This document shows positions 51,807 through 63,273 of a stretch of DNA of 64,000 nucleotides, in pieces; position 1 is the stretch's first letter; each line of letters starts with the position of its first letter. The position numbers and the translations under genes were made by a program. This DNA is from Semisulcospira habei (Eukaryota > Mollusca > Gastropoda > Semisulcospiridae): NCBI GenBank assembly GCA_036245525.1, contig BTPG01000007.1:121856375-121920374 (forward strand), given 5' to 3'. The notes under the pieces are model-generated. The model did no database searches. It had not been told where the DNA came from and saw nothing but the letters and a program-made list of their open reading frames with translations.

Positions 51807-52230
51807 CTTGAATCCGCTGGAGAATATCCAGTCCCTCCCCACGAGAGGGGAGTCTAGTGAATATTCCCAAACAGATATTGGACCTGCTGGGTAGATTTAG
51901 TTTTTTCCCATCTACGACCGGTTTCGCCCCAAGGGGGAGGGGGGGGGGAGAGGGTGAAGGTTGTTGGAAGGGGGGGGGGGGGGGAGGGAGGCTCGTCAGG
52001 TAGGCATACGGCGTAACCTGACGAATTGCAATCCCACAACGCATGTACTAGAAGCCGCCTCCATAATTTACTGGTAGCACCATTAGTACAGCGCGGATTG
52101 CATCCCTAAAGCTTTATGTAGTGCTGCAGTGGAAGAAGACAGACTCCACTCAGGGGGAGCAACTGGGTATTCTCCAGCGGATTGCGGTGTGCCTGGGGGT
52201 AGTCCCTATTGCTTCATGCAGTAGGTGTAT
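51807..52230. mobile_element. Hammerhead-bearing repeat, second copy
   Basis: It starts AATCCGCTGGAGAATATCC and near its right end carries GTATTCTCCAGCGGATTG, so the ends of block D are inverted. The interior shares the AATATTCCCAAACAGAT, CGGTTTCGCCCC, GGCATACGGCGTAACCTGA and GCAGTGGAAGAAGACA blocks with 14,110-14,430. The right side continues as the beginning of arm B' (CCTGGGGGTAGTCCCTA). Two G tracts lie inside the ribozyme stem II loop. Confidence 0.75.
51905..52012 (-). ncRNA. Hammerhead ribozyme motif (type I-like), copy 2
   Basis: On the minus strand CUGACGA (51,999-51,993) is an exact CUGANGA core. Stem II starts GCC and closes GGGGC, with a ~55-nt C-rich insertion as its loop. GAAA (51,925-51,922) follows, then ACCGGUC, giving a minimal stem III and a canonical GUC cleavage site (C opposite 51,916). 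The next bases GUAG pair perfectly with CUAC just before the core, forming stem I. All invariant core bases are present. The expanded loop and missing long stem III could affect activity. I did not run a fold. Confidence 0.75.
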
Positions 52231-52254
52231 GAGGTGTTTTGCGATGAGCCGACT

Positions 52255-52935
52255 AAATTAGGATACATAGGAAGGTCTTATCATCAGCTACTTTTGTGCC
52301 AAATTTGACTGAAAAGTTTGCAAACATGTTGATAATAACTACAATTATTGGCATTTTGTACACATTTGTCGACCTCTTATGACCCTTGACCTTTTCCAAA
52401 GCGGGGTCATTCAAATTTGTATGCATAGATAGGTTTTACCATCAGGTATCTCTGTAGCAAGTTTGGGTTTGGACTTCTGAATAGTAATTGAGAAAATTTT
52501 TTTTTTGTCAAAATAATATTTTTTTCTTTTAACCTATTTCCTGAGCTCTTGTGACTCTTGACCTTTCCGAGGGGTTATCCAAATTAGTATGCATAGATAG
52601 GTCTTACCATCAGGTATCTCTGTAGCAAGTTTGGGTTTGAAGTTGTGAATAGTATTTGAGGAAAAAAAAAAACATATTTTCTCAAAATATTGCAATTTTA
52701 GACCTATTTATTGAGCTCTTGTGATCCTTGACCTTTCCGAGGGATCAGCCAAATTAGTGTGCATATAAAGGTCTTACCATCAGGTATCTTTGTACAAGTT
52801 TGGGTTTAAAGTTGTGAATAGGATTTGAGGAAAAATAAATTATGTCCCAAAATAGCTATTTTTGATATATTTCCTGATCCCCTGTGACCTTGACCTTTCT
52901 GGGAGGTAACTGAATTTGGCATGCTTAGAAAGGTC
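52255..52935. repeat. ~165-bp tandem satellite, about 4.5 units
   Basis: Units share GGTCTTACCATCAGGTATCT, GCAAGTTTGGGTTTG and CTTGACCTTTCCGAGG blocks, which start near 52,267, 52,425, 52,590, 52,760 and 52,922. The order of variants suggests decay toward both ends. No coding potential. Confidence 0.8.
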
Positions 52936-53905
52936 TTGCCACAAAGTATCCTTGGGCCAAGCTGGAAGACTGTAGGTTGAATCTTGGCTTGACTTCGCGA
53001 ACGAAGATTTTATAGGAGTTGCCCACGACGTCTGCAGGCTTGTTCGTGGCTGCGGAGGCCAATCCGGGACAGGCAGGTTCGACCGCAGTGACTGCAGGGG
53101 AAGGTATGGCCAGGGTTCTGAGTTGCGGCATCTCTGTTTTTCTCCTGAGCCGCTTGTCCTTAAGGCTAGCTCTGCGAGAGTCCTCAAAGGAGACAGCTGC
53201 CTTGTAAATGGTGGAGCGCCAGGTGTCACGGTCCACAGCAAGCGAGGACCACTGGTGGTGGTCGATTTGGCAGGCACTAAGTGACTTCTTGAGACAGTCT
53301 TTGTATCTCTTCTTTGGTGCCCCTCTGTCACGGTGTCCAGCAGCAAGCTCGCCGAACAGGGTGATCTTTGGTAGGCGATGATCCTCCATCCTGGAGACAT
53401 GCCCCGCCCAGCGGAGCTGTGTCCGCAGCAGCAAAGCCTCGATGCTCACAGTTTCAGCCTGTTCAAGGACCTCGACGTTGGTGACATAGTCACTCCAGTG
53501 AATGCCCAGGATGGTACGCAGGCAGCGCTGGTGGAAGCGTTCGAGGAGTCGTAGTTGGCTGCGGTAGTGGGCCCAGGACTCGGAACCATACAGCAGGGTG
53601 GTGAGGACCATAGCTCTGTACACGCTGATCTTGGTGCCTGTTTTCAGCTGTTGATTGTGCCACACCCGCTTGAAAAGTCGCCCGAAAGCGCTGTTCGCTT
53701 TTGCCAGCCTGCTGTCAAGCTCCTTGTCCAGCTTGGCGTCCGATGTGATAATGCAGCCAAGGTAAATAAACTGGTGCACTGACTTTAGTTCAGACTCGTC
53801 AATGGTGATGTGAGGAGGGCGATACACTGTCTTGGGTGCCGGCTGATGGCCTGTAGGTTGAATAGTCTCCGAGAAAATGCCAACGTTAAGGTTTACCACG
53901 GATGA
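52900..53905 (-). mobile_element. RTE-like LINE, 3' fragment with C-terminal zinc finger
   Basis: The minus strand encodes the region after the RT palm: FIYLGCIITSDAKLDKELDS, YRAMVLTTLLYGSESWAHYR, LEVLEQAETVSIEALLLRTQ-like wording and LRWAGHVSRMEDHRLPK. After a frameshift near 53,105 a C2H2-type finger follows (CSHCGRTCLSRIGLRSHEQ). This tail is typical of a LINE lineage different from the two RTE copies elsewhere in the window. It is 5'-truncated at about 53,900. Confidence 0.75.
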
Positions 53906-54193
53906 GAGACGACGGCAGTGGGTAGATATTCACATCTGCACGGGACATAGACGACCCCGCTCTCCACGAGTCCCCTGCTACCTTGCAGGTTAGGTTGTGG
54001 ATAACCAAAGACTAGGGTGCTGACACGGTATCTGATTCGGTGTATGAACTTCCTTGATGAAGTCACCACCCAGGGCGAAGGAGTCCCATGAGGGTCTCAA
54101 CGGCCACGTGTCCAGGACCAAGGCGAGCCACAAGTTATGTGGAGTTTCGGTTGTGGTTAACAGCCTGGAGAGGGATAGGCTCCGCCAGGTTCT

Positions 54194-55579
54194 TTGGCCC
54201 AAGACACACCACATGCAATGACAACCTTACCTCAATCCATACCGGATCGTTCGTCGCCCGAAACAAGGACCGCGCCTTCTGTCTTGCGCCAGGGCAGAGG
54301 TGGTAAGTGTGTTACTGGTGCACCATCAAAACTCCGGGCCAGAAACAACATCAGCATTGGCACTTGGAACGTCAGAACATTAAGAACGCCTGGAAAGGTA
54401 GAGGAATTGACACACGAAATGAACAGATACCATTGGACCATCCTAGGACTTTGCAAAGTACGATGGAAGAACCTTGGGGAAACATCAACCCAGGAAAACC
54501 ACAAACTGTACTACAGTGGCAGAGAAGACAAACACGAACAGGGTGTCGGAATTCTCGTCCACAAAGACATTGTGAACACCGTCATGAGTTGTCGGCCAGT
54601 CTCCAGGAGGCTTATTACCATACGCCTGAGGGCAACCCCATTCAATATCACCATTGTACAAAATTATGCCCCAACAAAAGACTATGGCGATGAGGAAATA
54701 GAAGACTTCTATGGCCAACTGCAAGAAGTTCTGGACCCGACCCCTAAGAAAGACATTCTTGTGGTACAGGGAGACTGGAATGCCAAAATAGAAGAAGATG
54801 CTGCTAGGAACTGGAAAGGCATATGCGGACACTACTGCAATGCAGAGACCAACGACAGAGGCTTTAGGCTCATGGAATTTGCCAGCTCAAATGATCTAAA
54901 GCTGATGAACACGTTTGGCCCACACAAAGCATCCAGAAGGTGGACATGGCACAGCCCGAACGGAGAGCACCATAACCAAATTGACTACATCATGGTGAAG
55001 AGACGCTTCCAAACCAGTGTGAACATTGCCAAGACTAGAAGTTTTCCAGGCGCAGACATTGGAAGTGACCATGACTTAGTTATGATGACCTTCCGACTTT
55101 GTCTAAAGAAGGTCAACAAGCAGGGTCCAACCAGAATCAAGTTTGACCTCGAGAAGCTGAAAGACCCGGAGGCAACGGAAGCCTTCCAGGCAAAGATAGG
55201 AGGAAAATTCGCGCCACTGCTACTTCTAGGTGCAGAAGACACGGACGTGGACACATTGATCGACACATTTAACACTGTTGTAACCCAAACAGCCAGTGAG
55301 ATCCTTGGCAAACACCGACAAGCAAAGAGACCTTGGGTTACAGCTGACATCTTTGTTCTATGTGACAAGCGTCGAGAATTAAAGAAAAAGAAATCAGAGG
55401 TAGAAGGAGCTAAACAATACAGGGAAATTAACCAGGATATCAAGAAAAGCATGAAAAAGGCAAAGAATAAGTGGATTGAAGATCAGTGTAAACACATAGA
55501 AGTAAATCTGAACAAAAATACTAGCAAAAAAAAAGCATACCAGTGTAAAACAAAGACGCTCCTCTATCATTCAAGATAG
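54194..55579 (+). pseudogene. RTE endonuclease and linker
   Basis: 461 codons. The endonuclease begins at ISIGTWNVRTLRTPGKVEEL near residue 53, with NYAPT, VQGDWNAKIE and GADIGSDHDLV. The linker has KRPWVTADIFVLCDKRREL. Catalytic N, D and H residues appear to be kept. The glutamate position in the GLCKVRW motif reads K, where the other RTE copy has GLAEVRW, so an active-site acid is probably lost. The frame ends at the A9 tract near 55,530. Confidence 0.8.
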
Positions 55580-55621
55580 GGAAGGGAACTGTCTTACGGA
55601 AGACCAAGTCATACTGAACAG

Positions 55622-56487
55622 ATGGACAGAGTACTGCTCAGATTTGTACAACCACTGAGCTACAGGGGACCCAAGCATACTTGTCAACCCACCCGTGACC
55701 AACAATGGCAACTATCCCATCCTCCGATAAGAAGTAGAGGCTGCAGTGAAGTCGCTGAAAAAAGGGAAGGCAGCAGGAGCAGACAACATCCCTGCAGAGC
55801 TAGTCCAAGAAGGGGGGACATGATAAGCGCATTACTAACAATCTGCAATAAGATCTGGCAGTCAGGGGATTGGCCCACACCATGGACCCAATCACTTAAA
55901 ATAACTCTCCCCCAAAAAGACAACTTACATCAACGCCAGAATTATCGCACGATCAGTCTTATATGCCACCCAAGCAAAGTCATGTTAAAGATCCAGCTGA
56001 ACAGGCTGAAGCCACAGGCAGAAAAAATCATAGCTCAGGAACAGGCGGACTTCAGACCAGGGCGCAGCACAACTGAGCAGACCTTCAACCTGAGAGTTCT
56101 ATGTGAGAGGTACCTCCAGCACTAGCAAGATCTCTATCATGCCTTTGTGGATTTTAAGAAAGCGTTTGACAGGGTGTGGCATGCAGCCCATTGGTCCACA
56201 ATGAAGCTATACAACATTAATGCCAACATGATCAAAGTCGTAGCAAACCTTTACAACAAGGCCACTAGTGCAGTCTGCTTCAACGGCAAAATAGGAAACT
56301 GGTTTAGGACTACTGTCGGAGTCAGACAGGGGTGCTTGCTCTCACCTACTCTTTTCAACATCTTCTTGGAAAGAATCATGACAGACGCTCTGAAAGATCA
56401 TGAAAGATCTGTCAGTATTGGAGGCAGAACAATCACGAACTTGCGCTTTGCGGACGACATTGATGGCCTTGCCAGAGAAGGAACTAG
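55622..56487 (+). pseudogene. RTE reverse transcriptase, N-terminal and palm
   Basis: ISLICHPSKVMLKIQLNRL, FRPGRSTTEQTFNLRVL, FVDFKKAFDRVWH, GVRQGCLLSPTLFNIFLERI and LRFADDIDGLA give a clear RT palm with both aspartates. A TAG interrupts it near 56,123. The frame stops where the other LINE begins. Confidence 0.85.
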
Positions 56488-56710
56488 TTAGTTATTTAGT
56501 TATTTGGGTTTAACGCCGAGCAGGCGACTAAGGCCATCTCACGGCGGGATGGGTAAAAATCTGGTCAGCCAGACTAAAAGCAAGGTCTTAAGACAAGATG
56601 TAAATATAGATTAAAAATCTCAGGCTAAAATGTCGCACATGTCTTTAAAAGAAACGTCTACAGACTATCAAAAAGGGCAAATAAAAAAGATTCACATAGT
56701 CTATGAATGC

Positions 56711-59700
56711 TCAGATCTTGTTAAAAATATTGCATGCTCGCAAGAAATTGAAGATCTTGTCCGGGGGAACATCCCGGAACAAAACCTTCAAGGAGTCTGC
56801 TGTGAAGTGTTTATATCTGGTGTCAATTAGGTCAGCACAATACAGCAAAAAGTGTCGAACAGAAAACTGCTCATCACAGGCAAAACACCATGGACGCTCA
56901 TCCTGTTTAAGTAAGTAAGAGTGCGTAACATACGTGTGCCCGATGTGGAGCCGAGCAAGGACAGTCTCCTCACGGCAGCTGCCGCAGCGGAAAGGTAGAC
57001 TGTCGGACAACGTAGGAAGAGCTTCATGAAGCTTGTTCCCTTCCTCTTTGTCCCACTCGGACTGCCACTCGCGGCCTATGTACGCACTAATCACAGGTTT
57101 AAAATCACTAAAAACAGTCTTTGTGTCAGGGACAGGGTCACTGCGGGCACTGGTGGCAGCAGAATCTGCGATTCTGTTGCCTTCGATGCCCACATGGCCT
57201 GGGACCCAAATAAAAATGATGTCATAATATTCCTTCATCAAGTCTGCGTAGAGCTCTCTAATCTGCACCAGCAGTGGATGGTCTGTTCCCGCGCCCTGAA
57301 GGGCCTGCAGGGCAGAAAGAGAGTCAGACAGAATCAGGGAGTTCCTTTCCCGAGACTGATAGGCATGCTTGAGTGCCAGCAGAATTGCCTGCAGTTCAGC
57401 ACTAAATACAGAGGAATGGTCAGTTAGGCTGAGCTTAAATGGGCGTCTAGGATGGCGAGAGGACACTGCAGCCGCAGCCACTCTCCCATCCTCAGACTTG
57501 GACCCATCTGTATAAAGACGACAATAGCCAGGAAAACTTGAAAGGAGTTCATTGAGGCTCTGTTGGTATATGGCTGGTGGAGTACAATCCTTCTTGTGGG
57601 CGAGTCCAGCAAGATGTCAGGAACTGGTAGTAGCCAGGGTGGAGTGACGTGTTGCATAGATTCCGAAACTTTGTCCAGGTCCACTCCGGCCGCCTGCAGA
57701 TGAGGTCGGACACGGAAGGAAAGTGAACGGACAGCTCCCGGATGGGCATCGTAAATCTCTGCAAATGACGGGTTAAAAACACAATCATAGGCAGGATTGT
57801 CTGGATGGGCCTTCAGCTTCAGAACGTAGCTGAGCATGAGGCGGATGAGGCGGAGCCTGAAAGAAGGCTCCCCTGCCTCGGCATACAGACTAGGAACTGG
57901 AGATGTCCTGAATGCCCCCAGACATATGCGCAGACCTTGATGGTGAATTGTGTTCAGACGCTGTAGAACAGACTTGGAAGCCGAGCCATATACCACAGAG
58001 CCGTAATCCAGTTTGGACCGAACAAGGGCCCGGTACAGTCGAAGTAAGACAATGCAGTCTGCACCCCAGTCAGTACGACCAACGACCCGAAGAATGTCGA
58101 GGGCCTTCTGACAAGAGGTTCTAAGGTAGTTAACATGGTTGCAGAAGGTCAATCTTTTGTGAAAGATGACCCCCAAAAACTTTGCCTCTTCGGCCACCTG
58201 AATTGGCACTCCAGCAATGCTCAGGCTAGGTTTTGAAAAAAATTCGTCTGGTTAGTAAAATGCACACAGACTGTCTTGGAGGGCGAGAACCTGAATCCGT
58301 TGAGAGACACCCACCGCTGGATGCGATCAACGCACAGCTGCAAGCGCCTCTCAAGGGACGCAAGTCCTCGACCTCGTGCACACAAAGCAAAGTCGTCCAC
58401 AAACAGAGAGCATTCAGAATCATCCTTGACGGCCTTTACAGTGTTATTTATTTTAATGCTAAATAAAACAGGAGATAGAATGCTGCCCTGCGGGACACCC
58501 ATCTCCTGTTCAAAGGAGTCGGAGAGGGTGGAGCCCACACGGACATGGAACGACCTGTTAGTCACAAAATTGTGAATAAAAAAGGCAGGTGCCCTTTAAA
58601 ACCCATGTCCAACAAATCAGACATTATACCATACTTCCAGGTAGTGTCATATGCCTTTTCAAGATCAAAGAAAATTGCATAGACATGCTGCTTGTTGACA
58701 AAAGCATCTCGGATAAAAGACTCAAAGCGGATTAGATGGTCAGTTGTACTACGGAAGCGCCGGAAACCGCACTGGAGGTCTGTGATGAGACCACGTGATT
58801 CAAGATGCCACACCAGTCGGGCGTTGACCAAGCGTTCCATAATCTTACATACACATGGTGTCAAAGCTATTGGCCGGTAGTTGCCCGGGTTGGAAGGATC
58901 CTTACCCGGCTTGGGGATTGGCACAACCACAGCCTGGCGCCAAGATGGCAGAAAACGACTGGTTATCCAGATATGGTTAAAGGCCTTGAGGAGTACAAGG
59001 AGTGAATCCTCAGGTAGATGAGTTAGGAGCTGATAATGGATGGTATGTAATCCAGCAGCAGAGTCAGTACATTTCTGCATGGCTTGCTGCAATTCTGAAA
59101 ACGTAAAGCGGGGCATTATAGTCTTCCGAGTTATCTGATATAAAATCACAAGTACAAGATTCTCGCTTCTCCTTCTCTCTCTGGAAGAAAGGTGAATAAT
59201 GCTCTGTTGAAGAATTACGGGCAATGGTGGAGGCAAGCAAATTGGCCACAGCCTTTTTATCTGTGACCAAACTGGCACCATCTCTAAGATGGCCGACAGA
59301 AGCCGAGCCACCCCTGCCCCTAATTCTTCGAACAGCCTTCCAAACTTTTTGGGACGGAGTCCTAGAAGATAAAGATGAGACGAAGCGTTTCCAGGAAGCA
59401 CGGCGTTCGCGTTTAAAAATGTAACGGGCTTTAGCCCGCTGTCTTTTAAAAGTTAAAATATTTGCTTGCGATGGATTACGAAAAGCACGTCGCTGAGCAG
59501 ATTTGCGTATTTTTTGGGCTTTGCGGCACTCTTCATTGAACCATGGTACTCTCGGCTTCCGAGGGACTAATGTGGAAGTTCTAGGGATGGTTTCACCTGC
59601 TATGTCCAACAAAATCAAAGTAAAACAAGAAACAGGTTCTTCAGCTGACATGTCCACCTCCTCTGTAAGACGAGACTGACAGAGGGAGGCGAACAGAGGC

Positions 59701-60396
59701 CAGTTAGCTTTCTTGAGATTCCAGCGCCCCACCGGCGAATCCTCCTCACAAGCTGACCGATGACAGAACCACTGGGAAGTGGTCACTACCACACAGGTCG
59801 TCGTGAACCTTCCAAAAGTCCACCATGAGAGAAGGATCACACACAGTGAGGTCTAGAACAGAACTAGATCCTGAACCTGAGTTAGAGTATGTAGGTGAGC
59901 CATCGTTAAAGACACATAGGTTAAGTTGAGAAAAAACATCTTCTAACATCTGACCTCTGCCATCATAGTGGTCACTGCCCCAAAGGTGAGCGTGACCGTT
60001 AAAATCCACCATGAGAATAAAGGGAGGGGGCAGTTGATCTACTAAGTTAAAAATATCATTGCTACTGACCCGCAGTGATGGTGGCAGGTAAATACTGCAT
60101 ATGGTTATGGTCTTCTTCAAGGTAACCCGAGCTGCGACAGCCTGAAGACAGGCGTCGATGCTAATGGGGCTACATAAAATTTGGCTACTAATGAGAAGAG
60201 CCGGTCCACCCGAGCGCCTCTCCGAATCAGAGCCTTTATGTATAACATTAAAACCATTATAGGACACAGGGTCAGAAGTCTTCAGGTAAGTCTCCTGAAG
60301 AGATATTACTGAGGGGTTATAAAACTTGACTAAAAGACGTAATTCCTCAAAGTTAGCTCGAAAACCACGACAATTCCACTGAAGCAAAGAGTACAT
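56711..60396 (-). pseudogene. I/Nimb-like ORF2: endonuclease, RT, RNase H
   Basis: It starts at ATG 60,396, two bases after the ORF1 stop. Endonuclease: LLQWNCRGFRANFEELR, SLQETYLK, DFNGHAHLWGS, CGSDHFPV. Linker: VPWFNEECRKAQKIRKSAQR. RT: NYRPIALTPCVCKIMERLV, FFDLEKAYDTTW, GVPQGSILSPVLFS, FVDDFALC near 58,395. RNase H: LYTDGSKSEDGR near 57,510, FSAELQAILLAL, LSDSLSALQAL and NRIADSAA. A C-terminal Cys/His segment (WCFACDEQFSVRHFLLYC) follows. Frames shift near 59,760, 59,110, 58,575, 58,215 and 57,480. All catalytic positions I can see are kept. Confidence 0.85.
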
Positions 60397-60398
60397 GA

Positions 60399-61838
60399 TT
60401 AGGTTTTATCTGGGGGTAAGGAGTTTTTTCCCCCTTTTTCCTTTACCTTGGAAGGAGTTGAAGAAACAGAGGGGGGCCGGCTCCCGGGCCTCCTGTGGTT
60501 CTTCGGAGATGAAGGGGGTGGAGCTGCCGCAGCACCAGCAACGACAACTTCCACTCCCTCCATCCACTCCTCCAGTGCAGCATATTTGTTTTGAAGGGGG
60601 ACATCAGTGTTCCCCTTCTGGGCCCGTGCGCACAGCGGTCCCATAGATTTCTTAGACCCCTGGTTCTGGGCAGCGTTCCTGCCGCTAGAGTTAGCGGCCT
60701 TAGAAGGCTGACCAGAGCCAGAAGCCTTTGGAGTTGACTGACTAACAGGTTTGGGTGGGGGCTGAGGCTTAGGGGCAACAGAAGGCGGCACTACCGGACC
60801 GGCAGTGTCCGCCTTCTGCGTTCCCTGGCTCCTCTTCACCACCGGAGGAGGGTTACTCTCCAGGGGCGAGATGAGCCGAGGCTTCGCCCCCAACCAAGAA
60901 GTTGGGGTTTGACATGAAACGTCTTTGGTGGGGCGCTTGCCTGCCACCGCTGCACTAAAAGTATACACTGAGGTGTTAGAGGTTGGGGCAGCCGCAGCTG
61001 CACCAGGGCCTTCAACCAGTTTTTTTTGCATCCAGAAAGGACAGCCCCTTCTCCACACGCACCTGCTGAAACTTGCACTCGGATATCCAACGAGGGCATT
61101 TCTTATCCGAAGCCATATGCGCCCCCTGGCAATTCACACACAGGGGGGTGGCTGTGCAGGACTCAGCAGAGTGTCCGGGCTTAGTGCAACCGGCGCATGA
61201 AGCCTCTGCCTGACGGCATGTCTTCTGCCCATGGCCATACTTTTGGCACTTAAAGCACCGGAGGGGGAGAGGGACATACTTTTTCACTCTCAAGGAGTAG
61301 TAACCTCCACAGATGGTAGTAGGAGGGTTGGGGGTGCCAAACGTCAGGATGATGGTAGGGAGACGGATCTCCCCACCACCTCGCTTGAAAGCGAAGCGCC
61401 TGAGGTAAGTCACCCCCTGAGACTTAAGGTTCCGTACAAGTTCATCTTCTGACAGTTCTGCCAAAGCTTGATCTTTGATTACGCCTCTTGACGAATTCAT
61501 AGTCTTGTGGGGTGTGACCTCCACCGGAGCGTCTCCGATGGAAGAGAGCCTCAGTAGCCCGCTGGAGTGTGCCCGGGTACGGCACTCCACCAGCAAGTCA
61601 CCAGACCTGAGGCGCTGGGCGTCAGGCCTGCCAACACGGCTCCTGAGGGTCTCCCCCACCAGAAAAGGATGCAGCTTGGTAACTGGTTTCTCCTTCACCT
61701 TGCTATGGACAATGAGGAAGCGAGGCCATACGGCTGATGCCTGAGGCGTCGCTTCCCCACAGTCCGAGTCACTGTCATTTTCAATGTTGGTGGCTATGTG
61801 CCGCTTCTGTGCAAGTTTGGGTTTTTTGTTTTTTCCAT
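60399..61838 (-). pseudogene. I/Nimb-like ORF1 (gag-like, CCHC knuckles)
   Basis: About 479 codons from ATG 61,838 to the stop at about 60,400. An N-terminal domain (LIVHSKVKEKPVTKLHPFLV) precedes three Cys-rich knuckles: CFKCQKYGHGQKTC, CAGCTKPGHSAESC and CVNCQGAHMASDKKC. A Pro/Ser/Ala-rich tail follows. Two frameshifts are present, each in an A run (A6 near 61,832 and A8 near 61,025). The protein would coat the element RNA. Confidence 0.8.
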
Positions 61839-62528
61839 ATTATATTAGTAGAGATATTCATCCCCCGGGGGTCCCCGCCCACCACCGAGCCCAACAAGGG
61901 AAAGTGCAAATGTCGGCGGGTCTCCAGCCGACGCACAATGGAGACTGCCCGAAAGATATACTCAAGGGGGTAAGCCCGATTGAACCGTTTGAGCCACCGC
62001 CTTCTAGCACACCGTTGAATGCAGGGGAATACTGGCGTAAAGCACCTAATCAGCAGCAAAGGCTATAGCATAGTGCTCCGTATATCAGCCCGCATGTCAA
62101 CAATGGGATAGGGCTCAACGTGACAAGAGCCGATTGACTAGGCCGGTACGACTAGCCTCCCGTTTAGGTAGAAGTCAAGGCCGAAGTGGAGTGTTGGCAC
62201 CAGTGAGCCACAGCCCAAAGGGAACCTCAGCCACCAGGATCCTCTTCTCCTCCGACACGGGTCTCCAAGCACGGCAAACACTTGGGATCCAAAGGACCAA
62301 AAAGTCACGAGTATTTTTAAGGACCAATCCAACATGGTACAACCTGGGTTAGCACAGCTCCTTAAAAAACCGGACCAGTGAAAAGGCTGAACAACATATC
62401 TGCTGACATCAAGTCCTAATCCTGGACAAAGATGGCACCCGTCTGCTAGCCCACTCAGTCAGGGACTGAGTGGACTACCCACCCACCGCACGTGGAGGCT
62501 GTTGCCGGGTAGGCAGAGAAGGAACTAG

Positions 62529-63270
62529 CTCAGCTGGTGGAAAAGCTGGACAGTACAGCCATTGCGTACGGGATGGAAATCAGTGCAGAGAAGACCAAAC
62601 TGATGACCAATAACACCAGTGGCATTGGCACTGACATCCTGATTGGAAGCCAAAAACTGGAAACCGTTAATAAATTCAAATACGTAAGAGCCATTGTGAC
62701 AGATGGGGGATCAAAACCAGAAATACTGTCCAGGATTGCGCAGGCAACAACAGCACTGACAAGATTGAAGACCATATGGAAGGACAGAAACATCACACTC
62801 TGCTCCAAGATCAGACTGATGCGCTCCTTAGTCATCTCAGTGTTTTTGTATGCCTGCGAGTCATGGACCCTCACAGCAGACCTTGAAAGGAGGATACAAG
62901 CCACTGGAATTAGATGTTTTCGAAGGCTGCTTGGCATTTCATACAGAGATCACGTTACAAACGTGGAAGTGGGAAGCAGAATCAGGCAAGCCATCGGGTC
63001 ATATGAAGACCTATTAGCCATTGTGAAAAAAACGCAAACTGAAGTGGTATGGGCATGTCATGCGTTCAGCAGGGCTTGCCAAAACAATCCTGCAAGAAAC
63101 CGTGCAAGGTGGACGAAGGAGAGGAAGACAGAGGAAAAGATGGGAGGACAATATCTCAGAGTGAACAGGACTGAAGGTGCGCGATACGCTAAGAATGGCA
63201 GAGAACAGAGAGGAATGGAGGGAGCTGGTTGCCAAGTCATCAGTGGTGCCCCATCGGTCGGCAAGACTAC
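62529..63270 (+). pseudogene. RTE RT thumb and C-terminus after the insertion
   Basis: The RTE resumes with ELAQLVEKLDSTAIAYGMEI, then VNKFKYVRAIVTDGGSKPEI, LYACESWTLTADLERRI and FRRLLGISYRDHVTN. Frames shift near 63,020. The C-terminal [17 protein letters not shown] block is readable in another frame up to 63,170. Confidence 0.8.
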
Positions 63271-63273
63271 GGG

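Larger units (their letters stand above)
56488..62513 (-). mobile_element. Full-length I/Nimb-like LINE inserted in the RTE
   Basis: A 6,026-bp minus-strand insertion bounded by a perfect 15-bp target duplication CAGAGAAGGAACTAG (56,473-56,487 and 62,514-62,528). It has a ~675-bp 5' UTR, ORF1 with CCHC knuckles, and ORF2 with endonuclease, RT and RNase H. The 3' end is GGCGTTAAACCCAAATAACT then AAATAACTAA. RNase H after RT and a CCHC ORF1 indicate the I superfamily; Nimb is my best guess. A handful of frameshifts are present. Confidence 0.9.
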
